A stretch of DNA of 64,000 nt, taken from Halomonas cerina. GTDB taxonomy: Bacteria > Pseudomonadota > Gammaproteobacteria > Pseudomonadales > Halomonadaceae. The notes under the pieces were generated by a model, which did no database searches, was not told the DNA's origin, and saw nothing but the letters and a program-made list of their open reading frames with translations. Of this stretch, positions 50,253-58,629 are shown piece after piece. The stretch spans positions 124,001 through 188,000 of the forward strand of contig NZ_JACHXP010000007.1 of the NCBI RefSeq assembly GCF_014192215.1, in the 5' to 3' direction. Numbering within the stretch: the stretch's first letter is position 1; each line of letters starts with the position of its first letter. The translations under genes and the position numbers were made by a program.

Positions 50253-51449
50253 TTAGCTACACGCCGCTGGCCTGCAATCGTCGTTCCTTTGAACCATATT
50301 GGTCGAGAGTTTTTGGCCGTGGTCAAAGTAGGGGTGACCTTCGCTATACATAAACTGACTTGGAGAAAACCTTACTCCCTTGATAGTTTTATCCCGCCCT
50401 CCCAGATAGTTATAAAGATTTTCTCGCATATAACCTCTAACTTTTTCCCTTTCACTCATGGAAAGAGTTGGTGTGCGAGTCATAAAAAACCCATTAACAA
50501 AGCAGGCAGACCCGGACTCTTCAAAATCATTCCCCAAAATTGAAGGAGAAGGCATTGGAAGATCTACATCCATGATCGAGCTCCTTATGTCGACAATCTG
50601 TAACCCATCTGCTTCTAGCACTATTCTTAAAATATCATTTACTGGAAAAGCGCTTATCATTACTGGTACAGACCTGCCTACAGCTCGGTCCGGAGAAATA
50701 AAATCATGGCTCATGATTAGACCATTATTATCAATTATGCGAAGTGCAAGAACCTCTTCTGACCTCCGGTGTAAAGATATTCTATTTCTACCCTTCTCCC
50801 AACCAACATCAAAAACACATCCATTTTCAATTCTTAAAGGATCTAACTGATAGAGCAAAGCAATTGTAAATCCTGACCAATGCTCGGCTTGCGGATATTT
50901 ACCTGAGTACCATGCCTGCATAGAGGCCAAGGCCTGATCGAAAGTCGCCAACGATATATTAGCCTTAAAACGATCCAACATTCTTGTCACTTGGAGCTGT
51001 TCAATATGTTCAGATAGTCCAGCAATAATTGTCGCTGGGAAACCCTGATGCATTGTGACGCCATAACGCCGCTCGAAGCTTGCGCACACAGACTGATCCC
51101 TTAGCTGATCTATATAGTCTATACACTGTGATAGATAGCCTTGCATTTCCGCATACCACGAGTCTCGACGCGCACTATTCTTTAGCACTTTAGTGTTTGG
51201 TCGCTTTAGTTCAAGCACCTGCCATAACCCATCGTCTCGTTGGACGATAAAATCTGGAATAAATTTTCCTTGAGCTTGACTCTCAATTATCGGGTGTGGA
51301 ATTGCATTTGAATATCCTAGCGCCTGAAACAGTGTTATATTCTCTTCAAAGAAGCTTTGAAACCCCTGCTCTGACTCATCCGCATGAACAAGTCCAGAAA
51401 ATTTTTCTATCCCACTTTCGATCAAGGTACAAAGCTGATCACTATTCAT
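50253..51449 (-). CDS. Shedu-like (DUF4263) anti-phage nuclease
   Basis: The 398-residue protein has a PD-(D/E)XK-type core near its N-terminus: SEQGFQSFFEENITLFQALG (glutamates 35/36), GKFIPDFIVQRDDG (aspartate 66) and LWQVLELKRPN (glutamate 80, lysine 82), followed by the helix YAEMQGYLSQCIDYIDQL. This order (FxxFLEEN, then PDF, then ExK-RP) is that of the Shedu immune nuclease family, single-gene systems that degrade phage DNA. In described SduA the nuclease domain is C-terminal; here it is N-terminal with a long unfamiliar C-terminal part (about 150-398). It sits alone in its own AT-rich segment. Confidence 0.75.
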   Translation of the reverse strand: MNSDQLCTLIESGIEKFSGLVHADESEQGFQSFFEENITLFQALGYSNAIPHPIIESQAQGKFIPDFIVQRDDGLWQVLELKRPNTKVLKNSARRDSWYAEMQGYLSQCIDYIDQLRDQSVCASFERRYGVTMHQGFPATIIAGLSEHIEQLQVTRMLDRFKANISLATFDQALASMQAWYSGKYPQAEHWSGFTIALLYQLDPLRIENGCVFDVGWEKGRNRISLHRRSEEVLALRIIDNNGLIMSHDFISPDRAVGRSVPVMISAFPVNDILRIVLEADGLQIVDIRSSIMDVDLPMPSPSILGNDFEESGSACFVNGFFMTRTPTLSMSEREKVRGYMRENLYNYLGGRDKTIKGVRFSPSQFMYSEGHPYFDHGQKLSTNMVQRNDDCRPAACS

Positions 51450-51643
51450 AAATTCAACCCTACTTACTCAGTATGCCAAGCAGCTATCAGTAACTAGACT
51501 GCACACTTTTATTTTGTTATCGCACCTGCATAATATACGACCGAGCAAAATATTTTCAGCTCTATATGTGGGTATTTTATTTCCCTGCATGTCGGTTTCG
51601 AGCCGTCAAATGACAAGCATAGTTTATAAGCATATACTAAGTT

Positions 51644-51678
51644 TCTGCATTCGGCCAAGAATAGGCTTTCAATTCATT
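51644..51678 (-). repeat. Island repeat, copy D (degenerate)
   Basis: Within the 329-base gap 51450-51778, which has no convincing gene, the minus strand reads TTCTTGGCCGAATGCAGA, matching the right half of copies A and B with one insertion. It lies about 100 bases beyond the 3' end of the membrane-anchored protein gene. Confidence 0.4.
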
Positions 51679-51778
51679 CTGACATAAATTTTGTAGAAGG
51701 CAACCAAAAAACCAAATCAAAGTGGTGGCTTGATGGTCTTCCTGGCTGCTTGTGTTATGCACCAACCTAAACCAGCAA

Positions 51779-52399
51779 CTATCGCGGAAGTCGCTTACTG
51801 TCGAGAACAACCGCGCCATCCTCACTCCACCCAATGATACCTGACACTGCCGGTGTATTATACGACCGTATCTTATCTTTATCCCAATATTCGGCCAAAG
51901 CCTCCACTTTAATCTCACTATTCAACCATTTTTTAGGCGCCCCAACCAAATCAAACCAGGTCGTCATTGTGGAGTTCTTACGAATAATATGTCGGATATT
52001 GAAATAGCTTACACAGCCGGGAGGAATTGACTCCACTTCGTCCTTTCCCTCTACCCTTCGCTTGTCAGAGTCATAGATTTCATCTCCCTCATAGTTCCCG
52101 AACCCCTTTTCTATAATAATTCTGATAGAAGTTCTTACGATTGCCTCTACATTTCCATCATTAATCAATCTCACCGCCACTTCATCTTCAAAGCCCTTGC
52201 GATCTTGGGGACAATAGATATCGATCTTAATATGCGGCTTTAGTCCTTGAATGGGAATCTTTAGCGCTATGCGGAGTTTCGAGCCAAGTCCCCAAGGATC
52301 GTAACGGAATAACAAAACCAAAATAACCGTAGCAAAAATAATGACTGCGAGGACCCATTGCCCCTTGGATATCGCATCTAATAACTTTATTATATCCAT
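51779..52399 (-). CDS. Membrane-anchored protein of unknown function
   Basis: The 206-residue protein has one N-terminal membrane helix (QWVLAVIIFATVILVLLF, residues about 14-31) and a soluble domain that looks beta-rich (IKIDIYCPQDRKGFEDEVAVRLINDGNVEAIVRTSIRIII), consistent with an immunoglobulin-like or C2-like fold. I recognise no family. It lies between the Shedu-like gene and the two-gene helical pair, on the same strand, with island repeats on both sides. It may be a separate cargo module. No signal for export of a larger domain is seen. Confidence 0.55.
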   Translation of the reverse strand: MDIIKLLDAISKGQWVLAVIIFATVILVLLFRYDPWGLGSKLRIALKIPIQGLKPHIKIDIYCPQDRKGFEDEVAVRLINDGNVEAIVRTSIRIIIEKGFGNYEGDEIYDSDKRRVEGKDEVESIPPGCVSYFNIRHIIRKNSTMTTWFDLVGAPKKWLNSEIKVEALAEYWDKDKIRSYNTPAVSGIIGWSEDGAVVLDSKRLPR

Positions 52400-52482
52400 T
52401 GCGAAATCCTATAGAGCCTAGAGATATCAAACGATTTCACACAGCATCGGCTATCAGCTGCAGAACCAACACCATTAGCGTA

Positions 52483-52521
52483 GCCTAACGTTCGGCATCC
52501 GGCCAAATGCGGACATTGACG
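52483..52521 (-). repeat. Island repeat, copy B
   Basis: On the minus strand this copy reads GTCAATGTCCGC, ATTTGGCCGGATGCCGAAC and ends GTTAGGC, an exact GTTRRRY box. It matches copy A at most positions over 31 bases. It begins 58 bases after the stop of the 576-residue protein gene. Confidence 0.6.
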
Positions 52522-52579
52522 GCCCCCGACGGTGCTGCAGCGCAGCTTTCGCCAAAGGGCAAAAAGGCTTCTTGCTCTA

Positions 52580-54310
52580 CTATGAATGGGGCTCTACCAG
52601 AGCCTCATCTGAATTGCTTTGCGGCGGCATCCAAAGTGTTGGCGGGATAGGCAAGCGGTAGTGCCTACAGGCCGTCAAGAAAAGTGGAACCAGTCCTCGC
52701 TTCATCGCTGTCATTTCAAAAATTGCCCCACACTCTTTGATTGCTAGGTTCAAGGCATCTGCTATCTCCGCATTTCCACGTGCTGGCGACAGGTCAGTCA
52801 CGCAAATCCCATGGTAGGTATCCCCACGCCAGATTTTTTGGTCTGTCTCCTCATCGGGGAACCACGCCTGATGTGTGCAGTCGGGTATTTTTTGGGAAAG
52901 TCGTCTGGAGAATTCTTCAATGAAAACTTGTTCGGCGCAATACTGAAGCCAAGTGAATAGGTAGGGATACAGGACACTGCCAACACAAGCCTCATCACGG
53001 TACTCCTGTTCATTACTCGCAGGATGAGCAAGCAGATCGTTGTAGTCGCGAAAACACGTTGGGTAACTGGTATTGGTTAGAAGCGCGAACGATGTGTTCT
53101 CAGCCATGGCATGAAACCATGGCATAAATCGCCTGCCTGACGATGTTTGTTGAGCAAGATACATGACCAAGGCTGCCTCGATCATGTGATCGTCCTTGAA
53201 CGGAGACCCCAAAGTCGGGTTGTTGTTGATCAGGGCCACCAACATATCGAGCATCTTCTTTGTCTGCTCGTTCAGACTGTGAGCTAACTCGGGGTTCGCC
53301 TCCGAGAGAGCTTTCCCGAACAAGTCCGTCCAGATTGCACGGGTGGCCGCACGGCCAAGCAAGTCGAACATCGCAAGATTGGCATCGACCGCTTCTCGCG
53401 ACTTCACCGAAACCGTTAGCGCATGAAGCGTCTCGGCATGAGGATACAGAACCTTCTCAAAATAAACCTCGGACATCATCAAATAGAGCCGGACGTACTG
53501 GTCCAAAATTTCCGTCAGAGCGACTTGATGTTTGGTAGGCTTCGTCTTGACGGGTTCTTCGCGCATTGCATCCCAGCAGAACAGCAAGCCCAATTCAGAT
53601 ATCCGATAAACGACATCGAGACTCTTTGCTTCAACCGCCCAGGCGCAAATGGCGTGGAGGCAAATATACGCCTGTCTTAGCCTCAATAGGCGCTCTTTGT
53701 CTTTCATGTCCTCTTGTGGGAGAACGATGGCAACAAAACTTCTGGTATATTCATAACAGGCCTCTGGCTCATTCACCATTGCAAGGGCTTTCTGAAAATG
53801 CCTGCGCGCCGCTTCGTCCAGCAACTCCCGAGCCAACAAAGATTTTTCCATAAATCCAGCTAACCGGTCTCCATTCCACAACTCAAAACCAATTTTCTCG
53901 CTTGCATAAGTCGCTGTGAAGCCGGCCCAGTTTCCTTCAACCGTTTCCTTTAATTCACCCCCCATGCACAGGCAAATTTTGATAGGAAAATCTTGATGCT
54001 CTTTGGCAATCTTTGAGCGAATGTACACCTGTAGAATTTCTCGAAGTTCAGGGCCTACTGATTGTGGCCCGGCATCCCAGTCATTGCGCCCAACATCTCC
54101 TGCCTTGACACAGAGCAAATAGAGGTATCTCTGCTCATCGTCTGGCAACTGACCGACAGCGGATATATCAACTCCATCTTGGCGGGTTCCGATCATTGGG
54201 GTTTTCAGAACCTGCAACCCCATCGCGGAAAGCAGGTTGGGCAACAACGCTTTGTCAAGGTCACCTCGTTCCTTGAGGGACGCCAGATATTCTTTGAGTA
54301 TCAGTTTCAT
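52580..54310 (-). CDS. Nuclease-like large protein, second gene of a novel pair
   Basis: The 576-residue protein (MKLILKEYLASLKERG...) has an N-terminal region that looks like a restriction-endonuclease fold: a helix, then RQDGVDISAVGQL (aspartate 48) and YLYLLCVKAGDVGRNDWD (lysine 69), with the usual glutamate/glutamine before the lysine replaced by cysteine. SVGPELREILQVYIRSK and FPIKICLCMGGELKETVEG follow. Residues about 190-576 are almost entirely helical. Its ATG overlaps the stop of the 580-residue protein by four bases, so the two are made together. I recognise no named family; defence is inferred from fold hints and location. Confidence 0.55.
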   Translation of the reverse strand: MKLILKEYLASLKERGDLDKALLPNLLSAMGLQVLKTPMIGTRQDGVDISAVGQLPDDEQRYLYLLCVKAGDVGRNDWDAGPQSVGPELREILQVYIRSKIAKEHQDFPIKICLCMGGELKETVEGNWAGFTATYASEKIGFELWNGDRLAGFMEKSLLARELLDEAARRHFQKALAMVNEPEACYEYTRSFVAIVLPQEDMKDKERLLRLRQAYICLHAICAWAVEAKSLDVVYRISELGLLFCWDAMREEPVKTKPTKHQVALTEILDQYVRLYLMMSEVYFEKVLYPHAETLHALTVSVKSREAVDANLAMFDLLGRAATRAIWTDLFGKALSEANPELAHSLNEQTKKMLDMLVALINNNPTLGSPFKDDHMIEAALVMYLAQQTSSGRRFMPWFHAMAENTSFALLTNTSYPTCFRDYNDLLAHPASNEQEYRDEACVGSVLYPYLFTWLQYCAEQVFIEEFSRRLSQKIPDCTHQAWFPDEETDQKIWRGDTYHGICVTDLSPARGNAEIADALNLAIKECGAIFEMTAMKRGLVPLFLTACRHYRLPIPPTLWMPPQSNSDEALVEPHS

Positions 54311-56049
54311 TTTTCTTTTCTCTGCTCGACCCTGCAAACCAAGAGCAAACGATTAAACCCAACCGGGTCAACTACGGACAAACGAGGAAATTCAACGCTA
54401 TAGGAGTGTTCGCTCAGGGGGGTGATACTTGGGAACTTTTTGCCATCAGCACCCGTGATCATACTGAAGCTCTTGCGACCGTAGAGCATCGTCGCAGTAT
54501 GAAACATATCGCCAAAGATAGACATTTTGCGCGCTTGCTTTTGAATATCCGTGTTCCTCTGGTGATCTTTGATCGCCGCCGCTCGTCTCGCTTCATTTGA
54601 GGGTTCAAGTTCGCTAAGGTCCTGCGCCTTTTCCAGCCCCTCAATATATGCTGCGTGGTTCGCTATCAGCTCTTGAGCCGCCTTAGCCACAGTTGGGGAA
54701 GCACTAGACGCTTGTTGCTCAAGATACGGCCTAAGCTCACTAGAGTAGCTAAGGAGCAGCGGTTCCCAAAGGAGATCTTCAATCTCAGGGACAGCATCTG
54801 GATGCCCATGTTCGACTAGACTAAGCAGAATTGACGCTGCCGTGATCTCATGCAGCCAAAGAAAGCCGATACATTTTCGGGCTAGAAAGACTTGATCTAC
54901 CGCTTCTGGAGGTAAGTCTTGCGGCAGGAGAGATAGCGCTGCTCCCTTATATCCGCCGCTGACCATTTCGGCCAAGAAGCTGCACAAGGAGAAGTCGCCA
55001 GAATTAAGCCAGCGCGCGAAAAGGTATGAAGTGTTTGCAGGTTCTTCCCAAACCCATTCGCAAAAGCTATGAAACTGCTTGCTCTTTGCTGGCTGCTCGA
55101 AGTGCGGAACCATGGCCTCTATGAACGCGATCACCTCCTTGAATGACCAGCGTTCATCTTTCCAGGTTAGTGCGTTATCTATCCAGTGGCTTGCTGTCTC
55201 GAAGCTGGAGGATATGCTTTGTGATCTACTCAATACTGCACTGATAGTTTGCTCTGTGGATGCATTCTTGTGATAGAAAAGCATCGCGCACAGGCGCACC
55301 AAGTCGTCATCTGTCGGCTGGGCGAGAAGGGACTTTATCGCTTCGTCTTGCCGATATTTTTCCTTGGTCGCATCATTGTCCCAAATACGAAAAACGGCCT
55401 CAATAGCAGCATTTCGCGCATCATCAGAAGACGGGCTTTGAATTTCCGAAAGGCAAGCATCTATACCAGTTTGGTCGTCCTGTGATGTCATGTTCTTGAG
55501 CCTTACTAAGGCGCGAAATCCCATAGATCGGAATTCCGCTCTACTGTCCTCTAAGAAATCTACCAAGTATCCAAAGTCATTGAGACCTTGTAAGGCAAAC
55601 ACACAGGAACGTTGGCAATCCTCTTGGCCGTCTTTTGCGCCTGTAATTATTTTTCTGGCTTGAGAGGGATGTTTTTCGCACCAACAAACGAATGACACAA
55701 ACGGAGTGTTAGACGCCCCATCGTTACCTGCTCTCTCGACCAGACACTCAGCAAACTGCTGTACAGCAGGGTAATCATCCACCACGTGCTCAATTGCGTC
55801 AGACAACGCGCCGAACACCATCCAAAAGTCGTTGTGCTCAAGCTGTCGTATGGCCGCAAGGTTGGCGTCCGAGAGCAGAGCGATCTCACCCGAGTTGTTC
55901 AAATCAGCCAAGAAACCGCCAAGTTCCCGTTTTCTGTCTTTGTATTCAAAGTCGAGAATGGTTGGGATAAGGCGTCCGGCGGCATCGCCATCGATAATCA
56001 GCTGAGCTAAATCACTTTTTTCTGTCACGCTGCCGGCCTCGTTCACCAA
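54307..56049 (-). CDS. Helical-repeat (HEAT-like) protein, first gene of a novel pair
   Basis: The 580-residue protein is rich in paired helices of HEAT-repeat style (SCVFALQGLNDFGYLVDFLE, FRSMGFRALVRLKNM, DARNAAIEAVFRIWD, AKAAQELIANHAAYIEGL) and lacks any enzymatic motif I can see. It probably provides a protein-protein or nucleic-acid-binding scaffold. The start is TTG at 56049 or, equally likely, the adjacent GTG at 56046; neither has a strong ribosome binding site. A basic C-terminal segment (RKSFSMITGADGKKF...) follows the repeats. It is coupled to the nuclease-like gene. Confidence 0.5.
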   Translation of the reverse strand: MVNEAGSVTEKSDLAQLIIDGDAAGRLIPTILDFEYKDRKRELGGFLADLNNSGEIALLSDANLAAIRQLEHNDFWMVFGALSDAIEHVVDDYPAVQQFAECLVERAGNDGASNTPFVSFVCWCEKHPSQARKIITGAKDGQEDCQRSCVFALQGLNDFGYLVDFLEDSRAEFRSMGFRALVRLKNMTSQDDQTGIDACLSEIQSPSSDDARNAAIEAVFRIWDNDATKEKYRQDEAIKSLLAQPTDDDLVRLCAMLFYHKNASTEQTISAVLSRSQSISSSFETASHWIDNALTWKDERWSFKEVIAFIEAMVPHFEQPAKSKQFHSFCEWVWEEPANTSYLFARWLNSGDFSLCSFLAEMVSGGYKGAALSLLPQDLPPEAVDQVFLARKCIGFLWLHEITAASILLSLVEHGHPDAVPEIEDLLWEPLLLSYSSELRPYLEQQASSASPTVAKAAQELIANHAAYIEGLEKAQDLSELEPSNEARRAAAIKDHQRNTDIQKQARKMSIFGDMFHTATMLYGRKSFSMITGADGKKFPSITPLSEHSYSVEFPRLSVVDPVGFNRLLLVCRVEQRKEK

Positions 56050-56210
56050 TGCATTCTTTGCACAACCATACCGCGCAGACCAGTCGTTGGAAACTACTGC
56101 CTCTCAACAAGGTGCAAGTAATTTTCACACAGACTGTCGCGACTTTTTACCTGCAGCGAACGGCAGCTATCCGCCCTCCACGTCGATGATCCGACATATG
56201 CCGCACCCTG

Positions 56211-56246
56211 CATGACGGTCCGCTTTGGGTCGATAGCGGACGTCAC
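56211..56246 (+). repeat. Island repeat, copy C (inverted)
   Basis: On the plus strand this copy reads GGTCCGCTTTGGGTCGATAG followed by CGGACGTCAC, sharing CCGCTT-nn-GG-n-CGA-n-AGC-n-GAC with copy A. It also holds the hairpin GTCCGCT/AGCGGAC (56218-56241). It stands in opposite orientation at the right edge of the AT-rich block, touching the DUF427 stop codon. Confidence 0.5.
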
Positions 56247-56587
56247 TCCACAAACTCCGCCACCTTCCCGGCATCAAACGCCAACCGTCCGGCAATCGCC
56301 TGCATCTCGTCGATCGGCCGCTCATAGCTCCAGGCCACATCGGCGATATCGGGCAGCGAGTAATAGGTAGTGTCGCCCTTGAATGGGCAATGGGTCACTG
56401 TGGAGGAAACCGTCAGCTTCGACATATCCACATCCCCTCTGGGCACATACTGGCGGTGTGGATATCCGCGCTCGCGCAGTTCAATGGCGTTCTGGGTGTC
56501 GGCGATCAGGGTATCGCCATCGAAGATGCGTACCCGGCGGGTATGCGGGTGGAGGGTGATGCGGGGTTCGGCGGTGTGATCGGCCAT
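56243..56587 (-). CDS. DUF427 family protein
   Basis: The 114-residue protein shows the DUF427 core: VRIFDGDTLIADTQNAIEL, YPHRQYVPRGDVDMSKL, THCPFKGDTTYYSL and DVAWSYERPIDEM. The family forms a small beta barrel of unknown biochemical role. The ATG at 56587 has AGGGAG upstream. GC content returns to that of the core genome here, so it may not belong to the AT-rich block. Confidence 0.88.
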   Translation of the reverse strand: MADHTAEPRITLHPHTRRVRIFDGDTLIADTQNAIELRERGYPHRQYVPRGDVDMSKLTVSSTVTHCPFKGDTTYYSLPDIADVAWSYERPIDEMQAIAGRLAFDAGKVAEFVE

Positions 56588-56706
56588 CGGCAGCTCCCTT
56601 GCTGTTTGGCAACTCATTCAGCTTAGGGAAGATGGCAGCAGCTGTCACTCGATTCGGGTCAGGAGCGTCTTCGTCATTGGTCGTGGGCTCCATGTGTTGG
56701 GAAGCG

Positions 56707-56830
56707 TCACTGCAACATCCCGAGCGTCAGCAGCAGCGCGGTGGCCATCGCCGCCGCCGTGCCCATGAAGGCGCCCAGCGAGGGGGGTGAGCACCACAGC
56801 GTTGACCGACTGCATCGCCGATGCCCTCCG
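56707..56830 (-). pseudogene. C-terminal remnant of a membrane protein
   Basis: On the minus strand a short frame ends with PSLGAFMGTAAAMATALLLTLGMLQ in two overlapping pieces: residues PSLGAFMGTAAAMATALLL form a membrane helix and stop at 56707. The upstream residues MQSVNAVVLTP are in another frame across a run of Cs near 56780, indicating a frameshift. The parent protein is not identified. Confidence 0.35.
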
Positions 56831-56968
56831 CGGAGTGCAGGCGTGTGAGCGCGATGGTGCGGCCGACAAGACTGGTCGACCGCGACATCCTCTGCGTGAT
56901 GGCGGCCGATCCCTGTGCTTTGTCCATCGGAGCTTGGATGACCTGTCAGCTGGTCCGGCGGATCGGGT

Positions 56969-57196
56969 CCACTTCACGCCTCGGTGGGATTTGACTCGGT
57001 AGCCAACGGAAATGATGACATCGAGGTTGTAATGTTCAATGGCGCGCTGGACCTGCCGCTTGCCCTCCTGGCGAACTATCCGGAATTTCCGGACAGTTCC
57101 CTCCCGGTCCAGCTCGCCCTCTTCGTACACATTGCCGATGTGCTCGCTGACGGTGCGCAGATCCTTACACACTTCACGATCTCGTTCTGTTCCCCA
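56969..57196 (-). pseudogene. RhuM-family remnant
   Basis: Residues translated from 57196 down to 56969 contain VSEHIGNVYEEGELDRE, TVRKFRIVRQEGKRQVQRAI and HYNLDVIISVGYRVKSHRGVKW, the DNA-binding/virulence RhuM family core. The normal N-terminal part and the QWAT continuation are missing, and unrelated sequence follows on both sides. RhuM genes commonly travel with genomic islands and phage-like elements, which fits the setting. Confidence 0.75.
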
Positions 57197-57381
57197 CGGC
57201 AAAAAACTGGAACACAAAGGTCGGCGGTGTCGTTGCGAGATATTGAAGCCAGCCTAGCACCGAAGCATGGCTTGGCCCATAGGCGATTCGGTCGAGGCGT
57301 CAGCGACGGCGCGCCATCGCACATCGGTGTGCCAGGGCAATACACTGAGTCCAGGTGACCCATGACAAGGCAGTCAGCTCC

Positions 57382-57507
57382 ATGAAGAAATCCCGTATCC
57401 GTGACTTCCCGCCCGAAGTAGTGGTTGAGACCGGCAAGGCCAGGCCGATCGCCACCCTGGGGGGCACGATGACGACGATCATGGGCCGCGGAGGAATCGA
57501 ACAGTGA
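57382..57507 (+). CDS. Short open frame of 41 codons, unknown
   Basis: ATG at 57382 opens MKKSRIRDFPPEVVVETGKA followed by RPIATLGGTMTTIMGRGGIEQ. Its stop overlaps the GTG of the following frame by four bases, which suggests real translation coupling. The ribosome binding site is weak. It could be a small gene or the end of a larger lost one. I recognise no family. Confidence 0.3.
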   Translation: MKKSRIRDFPPEVVVETGKARPIATLGGTMTTIMGRGGIEQ

Positions 57508-57883
57508 GTGAGACAGATCGCACCCCGCCGTCGCTGACGGAACTCGGCGGCCGCCAGGTCCTCTTCGTGATGGCGGCGGACACCGAGTACGGCCCGCACC
57601 TCAAGGCGCGTTTCACCCCCCTTCATGACCGGCGTGGTCCCCATCGAAGACGGCTCCCTGGTGCTGGTCGGGGTCGAGAACCTGGTGTTCCGCAAGGCCT
57701 GGGAAGCCGCGGGCAATGGCGGGCCGCACCTGGGACTACATGGTCGACGACCCGACCACCCCCACCGAGGAGGCCCACCACTTCGAGACGCACTACGATC
57801 AGCACTTGTGGTTACGCGACAACCCCAACGGCAACCTCGAGCCGTTCAACCCGACGGTGACCTGCCAGCACCACAAGGCGTGA
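57504..57883 (+). pseudogene. Twice-frameshifted gene, nucleosidase-like at the N-terminus
   Basis: A GTG at 57504 starts LTELGGRQVLFVMAADTEYG and PHLKARFTP, which resembles the opening of MTA/SAH nucleosidase-type proteins. The frame breaks in a run of six Cs near 57620, continues as MTGVVPIEDGSLVLVGVENL in the second frame, and breaks again near 57715. It then ends in the third frame with RTWDYMVDDPTTPTEEAHHF and DNPNGNLEPFNPTVTCQHHKA. Each step needs one base removed. Residues after GVVPIE do not look like a nucleosidase, so this may be a hybrid gene as well as a broken one. Confidence 0.5.
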
Positions 57884-58004
57884 CACCCTGCGGCCGAGCC
57901 TGAGACCCGGCCGCGTTCCGCTCTCGATACAACCTTGCCCCGACGCAGGCGAGGTGGCATCGTCACCCGACGTTTATTGGAAACCCGCCACAAGGAGCCT
58001 CACC

Positions 58005-58340
58005 GTGTTCATTGCCATGAACCGTTTCCGGGTCAACCCCGAGAGAGTGGAGGAGTTCGAGCAGATCTGGCTGGAGCGGGAAACGCACCTGCAGGGCCTG
58101 CCTGGTTTCGTCGAGTTCCACATGCTGCGCGGTCCCGAGAAGGAAGATCACGTGCTCTACGCTTCTCACACCGTCTGGCGCTCGCGCGAGGACTTCGAGG
58201 CCTGGACGCACTCCGAGGCGTTTCGCAAGGCCCACGCCAATGCCGGCCAGAGCAAGCGCGAGGGGCTGTACCTGGGCCCGCCGACGTTCGAGGGCTTCGA
58301 GGTCATCCAGACGGTCGACAACGAGGAGAACGATTCATGA
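58005..58340 (+). CDS. Antibiotic-biosynthesis-monooxygenase (ABM) domain protein
   Basis: The 111-residue protein has the dimeric alpha/beta-barrel ABM pattern: FIAMNRFRVNPERVEEFEQIW, LPGFVEFHMLRG and LYASHTVWRSREDFEAWTHSEAF. Similar small proteins include haem-degrading HmoA-type enzymes; the activity here is not defined. I start at the GTG at 58005, seven bases after AAGGAG. Its stop overlaps the next start (ATGA), so the two form an operon. Confidence 0.82.
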   Translation: MFIAMNRFRVNPERVEEFEQIWLERETHLQGLPGFVEFHMLRGPEKEDHVLYASHTVWRSREDFEAWTHSEAFRKAHANAGQSKREGLYLGPPTFEGFEVIQTVDNEENDS

Positions 58341-58624
58341 GTAACCGGGAAGCCTACGAGCAGAAGCTGCAGGCCAAGCTGGATGAGTGGCAGGCCGAGA
58401 TCGACAAGCTGAGGGCCCGGGCCAAGGGCGCCGAGGCCGATACTCGCATCGAGAGAGAAAAGGAGGCCGAGCGCCTCGAGGCGAAACGCGAGGAAGTGCG
58501 CCAGAAACTCGAGGAGCTGCGCGAGGCCGGCGATGATGCCTGGGGCGACATCAAGGCCGGCGCGGAACGCGCCTGGGACTCGCTGAGCGAATCCCTCGAG
58601 AAGGCCCGCTCCCGCTTCAAATAA
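58337..58624 (+). CDS. Coiled-coil protein (sll1863-like)
   Basis: The 95-residue product is a long charged helix: YEQKLQAKLDEWQAEIDKLR, then REKEAERLEAKREEVRQKLEELREAGDDAW, ending SLSESLEKARSRFK. It resembles the sll1863-type small stress-associated coiled-coil proteins. It is translationally coupled to the ABM gene. Cytoplasmic; function unknown. A diverged recD tail begins five bases after its stop. Confidence 0.75.
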   Translation: MSNREAYEQKLQAKLDEWQAEIDKLRARAKGAEADTRIEREKEAERLEAKREEVRQKLEELREAGDDAWGDIKAGAERAWDSLSESLEKARSRFK

Positions 58625-58629
58625 TCCTC

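Noticed and set aside
50458..50850. Plus-strand frame of 130 codons inside the Shedu-like gene
   Set aside because: Antisense to a protein with a clear nuclease core and without own signals.
51637..51918. Minus-strand frame overlapping the membrane-anchored protein gene
   Set aside because: It overlaps the 3' end of a better frame and carries no family features; the stretch holds a repeat copy.
48913..56242. A CRISPR array in the AT-rich block
   Set aside because: The repeated 35-base motif occurs only four times, at irregular distances of 0.8-3.7 kb and in both orientations, and there are no spacers or cas genes.
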